A stretch of 64,000 nt of DNA, taken from assembly GCF_004366715.1 (NCBI RefSeq), contig NZ_SOQZ01000001.1, forward strand, positions 744,001 through 808,000, read 5' to 3'. How positions within the stretch are numbered: the stretch's first letter is position 1; each line of letters opens with the position of its first letter. A model generated the notes under the pieces. The model was not told where the DNA came from, searched no databases, and saw nothing but the letters and a program-made list of their open reading frames with translations. Positions 16,445-25,051 of the stretch are shown piece after piece. A program made the position numbers and the translations under genes. This stretch comes from Meridianimaribacter flavus (lineage in GTDB: Bacteria > Bacteroidota > Bacteroidia > Flavobacteriales > Flavobacteriaceae).

Positions 16445-17245
16445 CTAGTTGTTTTTTAAAGCTATTTCTGCTACAGCATTTTCTGCACTAGCACTGTTTT
16501 GGTTTCCTTTAGGCTCTATAGTTATACTTAAGCCTAAAGCATCTTCCATATAAGGTATTTGTTTTAATTTTCTGTTAGCAACGTCCAAAATACCAAGGTT
16601 TACCATCTTGTCTTGTAACTCAGCCCAAATTTGATAGGTTTGGTTTTCAGGTAATTTTGGTAAAGACACTACATCAATCATTGATGTTTTTTCTTTTGCA
16701 TTAATGTAGGCAACTGTTTTAAGGTCTTTAGCTCTTTCATTACCTCTTAATACATATTTTTCAGTATCAGGATTGTTAAGTTCCATGAACTGGCGCATAA
16801 CATCATCTAACTTACTGTTGTTTTTTTCTATGTCGCTTCTTAAATCAAAAATCTCGTCTACAACTACTTGGTTTTCTTTTAATAAAGACTGATTTTGAAG
16901 GTATAACATTGTAGCTGCTCCAGCAAAAACAAATGCAGCAATACTTGCAGCAATACTGTATTTGTACCAAGGCGTTTTAGACTTTACCTTTTTTGGTTCT
17001 AAAGAAATTACAGGTTTTTCGTCAATGGCTTCATGAATTGAATCTAAAATAAACATAGGAGCTTCAACAGCATTAGCCTTAGCAAGAATTTCTAGGTTGT
17101 CTTGCAATTTCATGTACTCTTCTTCTGCTTCAGGATAAGTAGAAATGTAGTGTTCTACTTCCGTTATTTCAGAAGGAGTTGCTGTGCCTAATATGTACTT
17201 ATCTATTAGACCAGATTGTAAAAAAGAATGTAGTTTTGTTTCCAT
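16445..17245 (-). CDS. Anti-sigma factor, RskA family
   Basis: The 266-residue protein has an N-terminal zinc-finger-like anti-sigma region without the Cys/His set, a transmembrane helix at ~97-115, and a C-terminal RskA domain (residues ~170-265: LPKLPENQTYQIWAEL, IPYMEDALGLSITIEPKGN). It should hold the upstream-encoded ECF sigma at the membrane and release it on an envelope signal. It begins 11 nt after the sigma gene. Confidence 0.92.
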   Translation of the reverse strand: METKLHSFLQSGLIDKYILGTATPSEITEVEHYISTYPEAEEEYMKLQDNLEILAKANAVEAPMFILDSIHEAIDEKPVISLEPKKVKSKTPWYKYSIAASIAAFVFAGAATMLYLQNQSLLKENQVVVDEIFDLRSDIEKNNSKLDDVMRQFMELNNPDTEKYVLRGNERAKDLKTVAYINAKEKTSMIDVVSLPKLPENQTYQIWAELQDKMVNLGILDVANRKLKQIPYMEDALGLSITIEPKGNQNSASAENAVAEIALKNN

Positions 17246-17256
17246 TTCAATACTTT

Positions 17257-17787
17257 TTAATGGACATAGAGCTTTTTTAATTCTCGTAATCCAATTTTTA
17301 ATCTAGACTTTACAGTACCTAACGGAATATCTAATTCATCACTGGCTTCTTGTTGCGTCATGCCCTCAAAAAACAGGGCTTTCAAGATAATTTGATACTT
17401 TTCGTCTAGTCTTGCAACATGCTCTTTTAAATCGATAACATCTTGATTTAAAGTTGCTGTTGGTAGAATATATACGTTTGATTTGTCGATTTGGACTTCT
17501 TTTTCAAATCTATTATTAAAACTTCTTAATTTATCTATTGCTGTGTTCCTTGCAATTCGGTATAACCAAGTAAATAATTTAGCCTTTTTAGAGTCGTATT
17601 TTTTAGCGTTTTTCCAAACTTTTACAAAGGTTTCTTGTAGTGCATCTTGAGCTATTTCTTCGTTTATGGTTACTTTTAAAATAACACCATAAAGACTGTC
17701 AGCATAATTTTCATACAGTAAATTAATTGCCGCTTTATCTCCTTTCTCAAGGAGATTAACAATGGTTTGCTCAATCGACGTGCTCAA
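17257..17787 (-). CDS. ECF sigma factor, SigK-like
   Basis: The 176-residue protein has region 2 (AQDALQETFVKVWKNAKKYD) and region 4 (GMTQQEASDELDIPLGTVKS, recognition helix near residues 140-165). Its pairing with an RskA-type anti-sigma identifies the SigK/ECF19-like arrangement. It is the first gene of a two-gene operon. The 237-nt region upstream separates it from murB. Confidence 0.94.
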   Translation of the reverse strand: MSTSIEQTIVNLLEKGDKAAINLLYENYADSLYGVILKVTINEEIAQDALQETFVKVWKNAKKYDSKKAKLFTWLYRIARNTAIDKLRSFNNRFEKEVQIDKSNVYILPTATLNQDVIDLKEHVARLDEKYQIILKALFFEGMTQQEASDELDIPLGTVKSRLKIGLRELKKLYVH

Positions 17788-17864
17788 AATTTTTTAAAAT
17801 TTAGTGTTAATTTAAAAAAAAATGTACCTTAAAAAAATCCAAAGTACCTTTTTAAACGTATATA

Positions 17865-18023
17865 AATAAAGGTAGTAAAATTACTAAAATTACTACATAG
17901 TTGATAGATTGATTACAAATTAAATACTATAGAGTACTATTTTCTTAGTAAGAAATTGATTAATAGCTTTTTTCAAAAAATATTCTATAGCACGTTAAAG
18001 CCTCTGATTTAGAGGCTTTTTTT
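17865..18023 (+). other. Gene-free stretch ending in a rightward terminator (possible small RNA)
   Basis: There is no credible coding frame between the sigma gene and murB. The stretch holds GTAGTAA...TTACTAC (17872-17896), the palindrome TTTCTTA-G-TAAGAAA (17941-17955) and, at its end, a rightward terminator. The terminator has no plus-strand gene to serve, so a short plus-strand RNA is conceivable. No consensus promoter was found. Confidence 0.25.
17997..18023 (+). terminator. Intrinsic terminator, strong on the plus strand
   Basis: AAAGCCTCT and AGAGGCTTT pair around GATTT, followed by TTTT on the plus strand. On the minus strand the tail is TTTAACG, so it is weaker after murB, though it may still serve that gene. 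Confidence 0.7.
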
Positions 18024-18024
18024 A

Positions 18025-19035
18025 TTAGATGATATTGACTTCGGTTTCGATATCAATATTAAATATTCGTTTTATAGTATGCTGAATTAATTTAGCGAGT
18101 TTTAAAATGTCACTTCCTTTAGCGTTGCCGTAATTAACCAAAACTAAAGCTTGTTTTTTATGAACTCCATAATCCCCAAAAGTTTTTCCTTTAAATCCAG
18201 CTTTTTCTATTAACCAACCAGCAGGTACTTTAACTAATTTATCAGAAACTGTATAACTTGGTATTTCAGGAAAATTAGCTTGTAATTTATTAAAATGATC
18301 AGAGGAAATTACAGGATTTTTAAAGAAGCTTCCGCTATTGCCTATTTCTTTTGGATCAGGTAATTTGCTTTGGCGAATAGCAATAACTGCTTTTGAAATA
18401 TCTTGAATAGTAGGATGGCTTACTTTCATGTCTTCGAGTTGACTAATAATAGCTCCATAACCAGTATTTAACTTATGCTCTTTTTTAGTAAGTTTTAAGT
18501 TAACACTTGTAATAATGTATTTTCCTTTAGCGTCTTGTTTGAAGATTGACTCTCTATACCCAAACTTACAATCTTGTTTGTTAAATGTTTTTGTGTGTTG
18601 TGTAGCAATTTCCATTACCTCACAGCTTTCAAAAACATCTTTTAACTCAACACCATAAGCACCAATATTTTGAATTGGAGCAGTTCCAATATTACCAGGA
18701 ATTAAAGATAGGTTTTCAACGCCACCTAAATTATGCTCAAGACACCACAATACAAATTTGTGCCAATTTTCGCCAGCATAAGCTTTAACAATGGCATAGT
18801 TTTCATCTTCAGAAATTATTTCAATTCCTTTAAGATTCACATGAATTACTAGCGCATCAATATCTTTAGTAAGTAGCATGTTACTGCCACCACCTAATAT
18901 GAATTTTTCTGGATACTCATTTGAAGCCAAAGTACTTGTAAGTTCAGCTAATGAGTTTACTGATGTAAAGTGTTTTGCTTTAGCATCAATACCAAATGTG
19001 TTATAGGTTTTTAAAGATTTTTGTTGCTCTATCAA
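18025..19035 (-). CDS. murB: UDP-N-acetylenolpyruvoylglucosamine reductase
   Basis: MurB reduces UDP-GlcNAc-enolpyruvate to UDP-MurNAc in peptidoglycan precursor synthesis. The FAD-binding sequence is FILGGGSNMLLT, with IPGNIGTAPIQNIGAYGVE and YRESIFK. The catalytic serine is in GNSGSFFKNP, and the C-terminal glutamate region is also recognisable. Its 336 residues match the type I (E. coli-like) enzyme. It begins 3 nt after the aminotransferase gene ends, so the two are one transcript. Confidence 0.97.
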   Translation of the reverse strand: MIEQQKSLKTYNTFGIDAKAKHFTSVNSLAELTSTLASNEYPEKFILGGGSNMLLTKDIDALVIHVNLKGIEIISEDENYAIVKAYAGENWHKFVLWCLEHNLGGVENLSLIPGNIGTAPIQNIGAYGVELKDVFESCEVMEIATQHTKTFNKQDCKFGYRESIFKQDAKGKYIITSVNLKLTKKEHKLNTGYGAIISQLEDMKVSHPTIQDISKAVIAIRQSKLPDPKEIGNSGSFFKNPVISSDHFNKLQANFPEIPSYTVSDKLVKVPAGWLIEKAGFKGKTFGDYGVHKKQALVLVNYGNAKGSDILKLAKLIQHTIKRIFNIDIETEVNII

Positions 19036-19038
19036 GAT

Positions 19039-20229
19039 TTAGTCTTTGTAAACTTTTAGTGCTTCTTTTAAAATATTAACAGCTTTTATAAGGCTGTTTT
19101 CATTAAGTACGTAAGCTATTCTAATTTGGTTTAAACCAACTCCAGGAGTAGAATAAAATCCTGCAGCAGGAGCAACCATTACAGTTTCTTTGTCAATATC
19201 AAATTTTTCTAACAACCACTTAGCAAAATTATCAGCACTTTTTACTGGTAATTCAGCAATACAATAAAATGCTCCTTTTGGTTTAGCTACTTTTACACCA
19301 TCAATCTTTTCTAATTCAGAGATAAGCGTATTTCTTCTAGATACATAATCATTTATAACACCATCAAAATAGCTTTGAGGAGTGGATAAAGCTGCTTCAC
19401 TAGCAATTTGTGCTAAAGTTGGCGGACTAAGTCTTGCCTGAGCAAATTTAAGAGCAGTTTTAATAAACGATTTGTTTTTTGATACCAAATACCCAATTCT
19501 TGCGCCACACATGCTGTAACGTTTTGAAACAGAATCAATCATTATCGCATTTTCTGCAATACTCTCTTCTTGCATAATGGAGTAAAACTCGTTACCATCG
19601 TAAACAAACTCACGGTAAACTTCATCTGCAATTAAAAACAAATCGTGCTTTTTAACTATTTGAGCTAGTTTTTTTATTTCCTCTTTAGAATATAAATAAC
19701 CTGTTGGGTTTCCTGGATTACAAATAAGAATTGCTTTTGTTTTAGGCGTAATTAGTTTCTCGAACTCTTCAATAGCAGGTAATGCAAAGTTGTCTTCAAT
19801 TTTGGAAATTACAGGAACAACCTTGATGTCAGAAGCTGTTGAAAACCCATTGTAATTTGCATAAAAAGGCTCAGGAATAATAATTTCATCGTCAGAATCC
19901 ATTATACTACCAAAAGCAAATAGCAACGCTTCGCTTCCTCCAGTAGTAACTATGATATCATCATGTTCAACTTGAATATTGTTTTTATGGTAATATTCAG
20001 CAATTTTTTTTCTGTAGGCTTCAGATCCTTCAGATCTTGTGTAAGCAAGTATGTCTAAAGAATGTACTTTTACAGCATCTAGAGCTACTTCAGGAGTTTT
20101 AATATCTGGTTGTCCTATGTTTAAATGATAAACAGTTTTACCATCTTTATAAGCTTGTTCAGCGTAAGGCACTAATTTTCTTATTGGAGATTCAGGCATT
20201 AATTGCCCTTTTTTAGAAATTGTCGGCAT
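19039..20229 (-). CDS. Class I PLP-dependent aminotransferase
   Basis: The 396-residue fold-type I enzyme has LNIGQPDIKTP, YTRSEG, NPGNPTGYLYS, ADEVYREFVYDG and the PLP lysine Lys236 in DSVSKRYSMCGARIGY. It resembles the aspartate/prephenate aminotransferase subgroup (AAT family), but the amino acid specificity cannot be read from sequence alone. It lies directly upstream of murB and in one transcript with it. Confidence 0.92.
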   Translation of the reverse strand: MPTISKKGQLMPESPIRKLVPYAEQAYKDGKTVYHLNIGQPDIKTPEVALDAVKVHSLDILAYTRSEGSEAYRKKIAEYYHKNNIQVEHDDIIVTTGGSEALLFAFGSIMDSDDEIIIPEPFYANYNGFSTASDIKVVPVISKIEDNFALPAIEEFEKLITPKTKAILICNPGNPTGYLYSKEEIKKLAQIVKKHDLFLIADEVYREFVYDGNEFYSIMQEESIAENAIMIDSVSKRYSMCGARIGYLVSKNKSFIKTALKFAQARLSPPTLAQIASEAALSTPQSYFDGVINDYVSRRNTLISELEKIDGVKVAKPKGAFYCIAELPVKSADNFAKWLLEKFDIDKETVMVAPAAGFYSTPGVGLNQIRIAYVLNENSLIKAVNILKEALKVYKD

Positions 20230-20345
20230 TTTTTTGATTTAAAACGCAAAGTTCTGAAAATTATCTTAAAGTTTTTTTAAAAAACACACCTAAAAAAAAA
20301 TCTTACTCCAAAGATTTGTAAATTGTATATAGTCAATCATTTAAA

Positions 20346-21677
20346 ATGCTTAAAAGGATACTTGTCAATATTGGGCTTTTTTTGATGTGTACTTTGGTTT
20401 GTGCGCAAGATGATTTTAATCTGCCAAACAATAAAGATTACACAAAAATTAACTTTAAACTTATTAATAACCTAATAGTTTTTCCAGTAGAGGTTAACGG
20501 TGTTGAACTCTCGTTTTTGCTAGATTCTGGAGTTAGTAAACCTATCTTGTTTAACATTATTAATTTAACAGACTCATTGCTGGTTAATAATGTAGAGCGT
20601 ATTTACTTACGTGGATTAGGTGCTGATGGTGAAATTGAAGCGTTACGATCTAGAGAGAACTTTTTAAAAGTAGGTGATGCTATTAATATAAATCAAGACA
20701 TTTATGTGGTTTTTGATAACTCAATTAATTTTACACCTAGATTAGGTGTAGATGTTCATGGAATTATTGGGTATGATATTTTTAAAGATTTTGTTGTAGA
20801 AATAAACTATAGGTCAAAATTTATAAAACTATTCAAACATAGTGAGTATAAGTATAAAAGCTGTAGGAAATGTGAATCTTTCGATATGATATTAAATAAG
20901 AACAAGCCTTATATAGATGCATATGCTGAAATAGATACAATTAAAACTCCAGTTAAATTATTAATTGATACAGGGAGTAGTGATGCTTTATGGTTATTTG
21001 AAGATCATGAAAAGCAAATATTACCACCTAATGAAAAATATTTTCATGATTTTTTAGGTAAAGGTTTGAGTGGTAATATACATGGAAAACGCTCAAGAGT
21101 TAATTCATTTTCTTTAGGTGATTTCCATCTAGAAAATGTAAACGTTGCATATCCTGATTCTGCTTCTATAAGTCATGCGCGAAAATTTGAGGAACGAAAT
21201 GGAAGTATTTCAGGAGATTTATTGAAACGCTTTAATATAGTTGTAGATTATAAAAACTTAAAAGTAACTTTAAAAAAGAACAGCAATTTTAGAAAGCCTT
21301 TTTTTTATAATAAAAGCGGAATAGTATTAGAGCAATATGGAGTAAGGGTTATAAAAGAATTAGGTGAAAAAAAGTATATAGATAGTTATGGAAGAGAAAA
21401 TAGAGATAACATTATTGTTGATTTTTCTCAAACATTTCACTACAGTTTAAAACCATCGTATACAATTGTTGAGTTAAGAGAAGGATCTCCTGCTGAGAGA
21501 GCAGGACTTGAAATAGGAGATGTTATTTTATCAATCAACAACAAAGGGACTCATAAAATGACATTACAAGAAGCTACTTTATATTTTTGTGAAGAAGATA
21601 AAAAACTGATTAAATTAGAGGTTGAACGAAAAGGAATTATAAAGACATTTACTTTTAGGTTAGAAAGCCTATTATAA
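20346..21677 (+). CDS. Secreted retropepsin-like aspartyl protease with PDZ domain
   Basis: The 443-residue protein begins with a signal peptide (residues 1-21, ending VCAQ). It has two aspartyl-protease half domains, with active-site-like D60-S-G (FLLDSGVSKP) and D208-T-G (LLIDTGSSDALW), and a hydrophobic glycine turn (HGIIGYDIFKDF, GSISGDLLKRF) after each. A C-terminal PDZ domain (~365-440) includes LREGSPAERAGLEIGDVILS. Exported proteases of this design are common in Bacteroidota and of unknown substrate. The gene is alone on the plus strand between two minus-strand genes. Confidence 0.88.
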   Translation: MLKRILVNIGLFLMCTLVCAQDDFNLPNNKDYTKINFKLINNLIVFPVEVNGVELSFLLDSGVSKPILFNIINLTDSLLVNNVERIYLRGLGADGEIEALRSRENFLKVGDAININQDIYVVFDNSINFTPRLGVDVHGIIGYDIFKDFVVEINYRSKFIKLFKHSEYKYKSCRKCESFDMILNKNKPYIDAYAEIDTIKTPVKLLIDTGSSDALWLFEDHEKQILPPNEKYFHDFLGKGLSGNIHGKRSRVNSFSLGDFHLENVNVAYPDSASISHARKFEERNGSISGDLLKRFNIVVDYKNLKVTLKKNSNFRKPFFYNKSGIVLEQYGVRVIKELGEKKYIDSYGRENRDNIIVDFSQTFHYSLKPSYTIVELREGSPAERAGLEIGDVILSINNKGTHKMTLQEATLYFCEEDKKLIKLEVERKGIIKTFTFRLESLL

Positions 21678-21684
21678 CTAAAAA

Positions 21685-21711
21685 AAGCCCTCAAAAGAGG
21701 GCTTCAATTTT
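21685..21711. terminator. Bidirectional terminator between the protease and DUF1573 genes
   Basis: AAGCCCTC and GAGGGCTT flank AAAA, with T-rich tails on both strands (CAATTTTTT rightward, TTTTTTT leftward). Confidence 0.87.
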
Positions 21712-21726
21712 TTATTTAACAAAGTA

Positions 21727-22152
21727 TTATTGCTCCATAACACTCTTGTCTTTCTTTTCTAAAACACTTGTCTTACTTGGGTCAACAACTAGACCTTTAA
21801 TTTTAAGAGCTACAGTAGGTGTTTCAGCATTAGATGTTACTGTAATAGTTTTTCTAATTGGGTTTACTCTGTTAGTGTCATACTTTACTTCAATTTCACC
21901 AGTTTCACCAGGCATAATTGGACCTTCAGGTTTTTTAGGCACAGTACAACCACAAGTAGACTTTACATTAGAAATTATTAAAGGCGCATTACCAGTGTTT
22001 GTAAATTCAAACACACGAACACCATTTGAACCTTTTTCAATGGTTCCGTAATCAATGACATCTGTTTTAAATTCAATTTTTGCAACTTTCTCTTGAGCGA
22101 AAGTTCCTAGGCTTAAAAGCCCTACAAATAAAATTACTACTAAATTTTTCAT
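21727..22152 (-). CDS. Exported DUF1573 (ASH-like) protein
   Basis: The protein has a signal peptide (MKNLVVILFVGLLSLGTFAQ) and one immunoglobulin-like DUF1573 domain. That domain includes IISNVKSTCGCTVPKKPEGP, the conserved CGC motif, and GETGEIEVKYDTNRV. A start at 22179 has been considered, but its codon lies within the promoter, whose predicted start site is near 22171, so the ATG at 22152 is chosen (141 residues). Proteins of this kind are abundant periplasmic or surface proteins of unknown role in Bacteroidota. Confidence 0.9.
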   Translation of the reverse strand: MKNLVVILFVGLLSLGTFAQEKVAKIEFKTDVIDYGTIEKGSNGVRVFEFTNTGNAPLIISNVKSTCGCTVPKKPEGPIMPGETGEIEVKYDTNRVNPIRKTITVTSNAETPTVALKIKGLVVDPSKTSVLEKKDKSVMEQ

Positions 22153-22176
22153 CATTTTAATTTTAAATTGATACTT

Positions 22177-22206
22177 CAAAGCTACTTACTTTTTATTGTT
22201 AAGCAA
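22177..22206 (-). promoter_or_regulatory. Full consensus promoter of the DUF1573 gene
   Basis: On the minus strand TTG (plus 22204-22206) is followed after 19 nt by TAGCTTTG (plus 22177-22184). This is an exact match to TTG-N19-TAnnTTTG and the best promoter in the window. Confidence 0.75.
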
Positions 22207-22276
22207 AATTTATTAGACGTATTACAGCAATATTAACATAGTTAAAAGCAAATAACACTAATATTTCGCTCAATAA

Positions 22277-22307
22277 TTTCTAAAAAAAAGAAATATAAGT
22301 ACTTTTG
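22277..22307 (+). promoter_or_regulatory. Promoter of valS
   Basis: TACTTTTG (22300-22307) is a full -7 match, preceded after 20 nt by TTT, a weak -33. The leader would be about 24 nt. Confidence 0.55.
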
Positions 22308-22336
22308 CACATCATTATTCAAAAACTATTCCAAAG

Positions 22337-24970
22337 ATGAGTATTCCATCAAAATATGATGCACGAAATGTAGAGAGCAAGTGGTATGATTACTGGATGA
22401 AACATAATTATTTTCATTCAAAACCAGACAGTAGAGAACCATATACTATTGTCATTCCGCCACCTAATGTAACTGGAGTACTACACATGGGACATATGTT
22501 GAATAATACCATTCAAGATGTTTTAATTCGTCGTGCACGTTTACAAGGTAAAAATGCATGTTGGGTTCCAGGAACAGACCATGCATCTATTGCTACCGAA
22601 GCAAAAGTTGTAGCAAAACTTAAAGACCAAGGTATAGATAAAAACGATTTAACTCGCGACGAGTTTTTAAAACACGCTTGGGATTGGACTCACGAATATG
22701 GAGGTGTAATACTAGATCAGCTTAAAAAATTAGGTTGCTCTTGTGATTGGGAACGAACAAAATTCACTATGGACGAAGACATGAGTGAAGCTGTGATAAA
22801 AGTATTTGTTGATTTGTATAACAAAGGACTTATTTATCGTGGTTACCGAATGGTAAATTGGGATCCTGAAGCAAAAACAACACTTTCAGACGAAGAGGTA
22901 ATCTATGAAGAAAAACAAGGAAATCTTTACTACTTAAATTATAAAATAGAAGGAAGTGATGATACGTTAACTATTGCTACTACGCGTCCTGAAACCATTT
23001 TTGGAGACACAGCAATTTGTATTAATCCTAATGACGAACGTTTTACGCATTTAAAAGGTAAAAAGGCAATTGTGCCTTTATGTAATCGTGTGATTCCTAT
23101 TATTGAAGATGATTATGTTGATGTTGAGTTTGGTACAGGTTGTTTAAAAGTTACACCAGCTCATGATGAGAATGATAAAATGCTTGGTGATAAGCATAAT
23201 TTAGAAGTTGTTGATATTTTTAATGAGGATGCTTCACTTAATAGTTTTGGGTTGCATTACGAAGGAAAAGATCGTTTTGTAGTAAGAAAAGAAATCACTA
23301 AAGAACTAGAAGAAAAAGGGTTTTTAATTAAAACCGAAACTCATATTAATAAAGTAGGAACTTCCGAAAGAACCAAAGCTGTTATCGAACCTCGATTAAG
23401 CGATCAATGGTTTTTAAAAATGGAAGAACTGGTAAAACCAGCAATAAAAGCTGTTTTAGAAACAGGAGATGTTAAGTTGTTTCCAAAGAAATTTGAAAAT
23501 ACTTATCGTCATTGGATGGAGAATATTCGTGATTGGAATATTTCTAGACAGTTATATTGGGGACATCAAATTCCTGCCTATTTCTATGGAGATGGAAAAG
23601 AAGACTTTGTGGTTGCTGAAACCATAGAAGATGCACTAGAGTTAGCTAAGACTAAAACTTCAAACTCCGAACTTCAAGTTTCAGACTTAACTCAAGACCA
23701 AGATGCTCTAGATACTTGGTTTTCATCGTGGTTATGGCCAATGAGTGTGTTTGATGGTGTTAGTAACCCAGATAACGAAGAGTTTAAATACTATTATCCA
23801 ACAAACGACTTGGTAACAGGTCCTGACATTTTATTCTTTTGGGTAGCTCGTATGGTTATTGCAGGTTATGAATATACTGGTGAAAGACCATTTGAAAATG
23901 TATACTTAACAGGATTGGTACGCGACAAGCAACGTCGTAAAATGAGCAAATCTCTAGGGAATTCTCCTGATGCTTTAAAGCTAATTGAAGAGTTTGGGGC
24001 AGATGGTGTTCGTGTAGGGTTGCTGTTAAGTTCTGCTGCAGGAAATGACTTGTTGTTTGACGAAGCCTTATGTCAACAAGGAAAAGGGTTTGGTAACAAA
24101 GTATGGAGTGCATTTTACTTAACAACACTTTGGGAAGTATCTCAAGATATTGCACAGCCAAATTCAAGTAAAATAGCGTTAGAATGGTATGAAGCCAAAT
24201 TTCAAAAGGCGTTAATTGAGATAGAAGATCATTTTAGTAAATACCGTTTGAGCGATGCTTTAATGAGTATTTACAAACTTATTTTTGATGATTTTTGTGG
24301 TTGGTTATTAGAGATTGTAAAACCAGCTTATGGTCAACCAATAGATGCTGTAACCTATAATAAGTTGATTTCTATTTTTGGAGAGAACTTAAAAATTATG
24401 CATCCATTTATGCCATTTATAACTGAAGAAATTTGGCAAGCTATGGGAGAGCGTTCACCAGAAGAAGCTTTAATCGTAGCAAAATGGCCTGAGCAAAAAT
24501 CAGTAAACGAAGCTTTAATTACCGAGTTTGATTTTGCTTCACAAGTAGTTTCAGGAATTCGTTCTGTAAGAAAAGATAAAAATATTGCGTTTAAAGATGC
24601 TATTGCATTTTCGGTTTTAAACAATGAGCAAATTCAACCAACATTTGATGAGGTAATTAAAAAGTTAGGAAACTTAGAAGAAGTCGCTTATGTTACTGAG
24701 GCTGTTGAAGGAGCTTTGACTTTTAGAGTAAAATCTAATGAGTATTTTATACCTATGTCTGGAGCTATTGATGTTGAAGCTGAAATTAATAAGCTAACCG
24801 AAGAGTTAAACTATACTGAAGGGTTTTTAAAATCAGTACAGAAAAAACTATCAAATGAGCGCTTTGTAAACAATGCACCAGAGCAGGTTGTAGCTTCTGA
24901 AAAGAAAAAAGAAGCTGATGCTTTAGCAAAAATTGAAACCTTAAAAGCAAGTTTAGCGAGTTTGAAATAA
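22337..24970 (+). CDS. valS: Valyl-tRNA synthetase
   Basis: The 877-residue class Ia synthetase charges tRNA-Val. The HIGH motif is PPPNVTGVLHMGH (residues 41-53) and the KMSKS motif is RRKMSKSLGN (KMSKS at 535-539). The editing (CP1) domain, with TIATTRPETIFGDTAI and GTGCLKVTPAHDEND, is intact, which removes misacylated Thr. The C-terminal coiled coil (~815-877) is typical of ValS and binds the tRNA elbow. It has its own promoter and a terminator. Confidence 0.98.
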   Translation: MSIPSKYDARNVESKWYDYWMKHNYFHSKPDSREPYTIVIPPPNVTGVLHMGHMLNNTIQDVLIRRARLQGKNACWVPGTDHASIATEAKVVAKLKDQGIDKNDLTRDEFLKHAWDWTHEYGGVILDQLKKLGCSCDWERTKFTMDEDMSEAVIKVFVDLYNKGLIYRGYRMVNWDPEAKTTLSDEEVIYEEKQGNLYYLNYKIEGSDDTLTIATTRPETIFGDTAICINPNDERFTHLKGKKAIVPLCNRVIPIIEDDYVDVEFGTGCLKVTPAHDENDKMLGDKHNLEVVDIFNEDASLNSFGLHYEGKDRFVVRKEITKELEEKGFLIKTETHINKVGTSERTKAVIEPRLSDQWFLKMEELVKPAIKAVLETGDVKLFPKKFENTYRHWMENIRDWNISRQLYWGHQIPAYFYGDGKEDFVVAETIEDALELAKTKTSNSELQVSDLTQDQDALDTWFSSWLWPMSVFDGVSNPDNEEFKYYYPTNDLVTGPDILFFWVARMVIAGYEYTGERPFENVYLTGLVRDKQRRKMSKSLGNSPDALKLIEEFGADGVRVGLLLSSAAGNDLLFDEALCQQGKGFGNKVWSAFYLTTLWEVSQDIAQPNSSKIALEWYEAKFQKALIEIEDHFSKYRLSDALMSIYKLIFDDFCGWLLEIVKPAYGQPIDAVTYNKLISIFGENLKIMHPFMPFITEEIWQAMGERSPEEALIVAKWPEQKSVNEALITEFDFASQVVSGIRSVRKDKNIAFKDAIAFSVLNNEQIQPTFDEVIKKLGNLEEVAYVTEAVEGALTFRVKSNEYFIPMSGAIDVEAEINKLTEELNYTEGFLKSVQKKLSNERFVNNAPEQVVASEKKKEADALAKIETLKASLASLK

Positions 24971-24995
24971 AACAGTGAAAACTATAGATAAAAGA

Positions 24996-25026
24996 AAAGG
25001 AACTGAATTTCAGTTCCTTTTTTGTT
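24996..25026 (+). terminator. Intrinsic terminator of valS
   Basis: AAAGGAACTG and CAGTTCCTTT pair around AATTT and are followed by TTTTGTTTTTT. The minus-strand tail is also T-containing, so it may act for rodA too. Confidence 0.87.
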
Positions 25027-25051
25027 TTTTTAAAGAGTTTTTTTGACTTAT

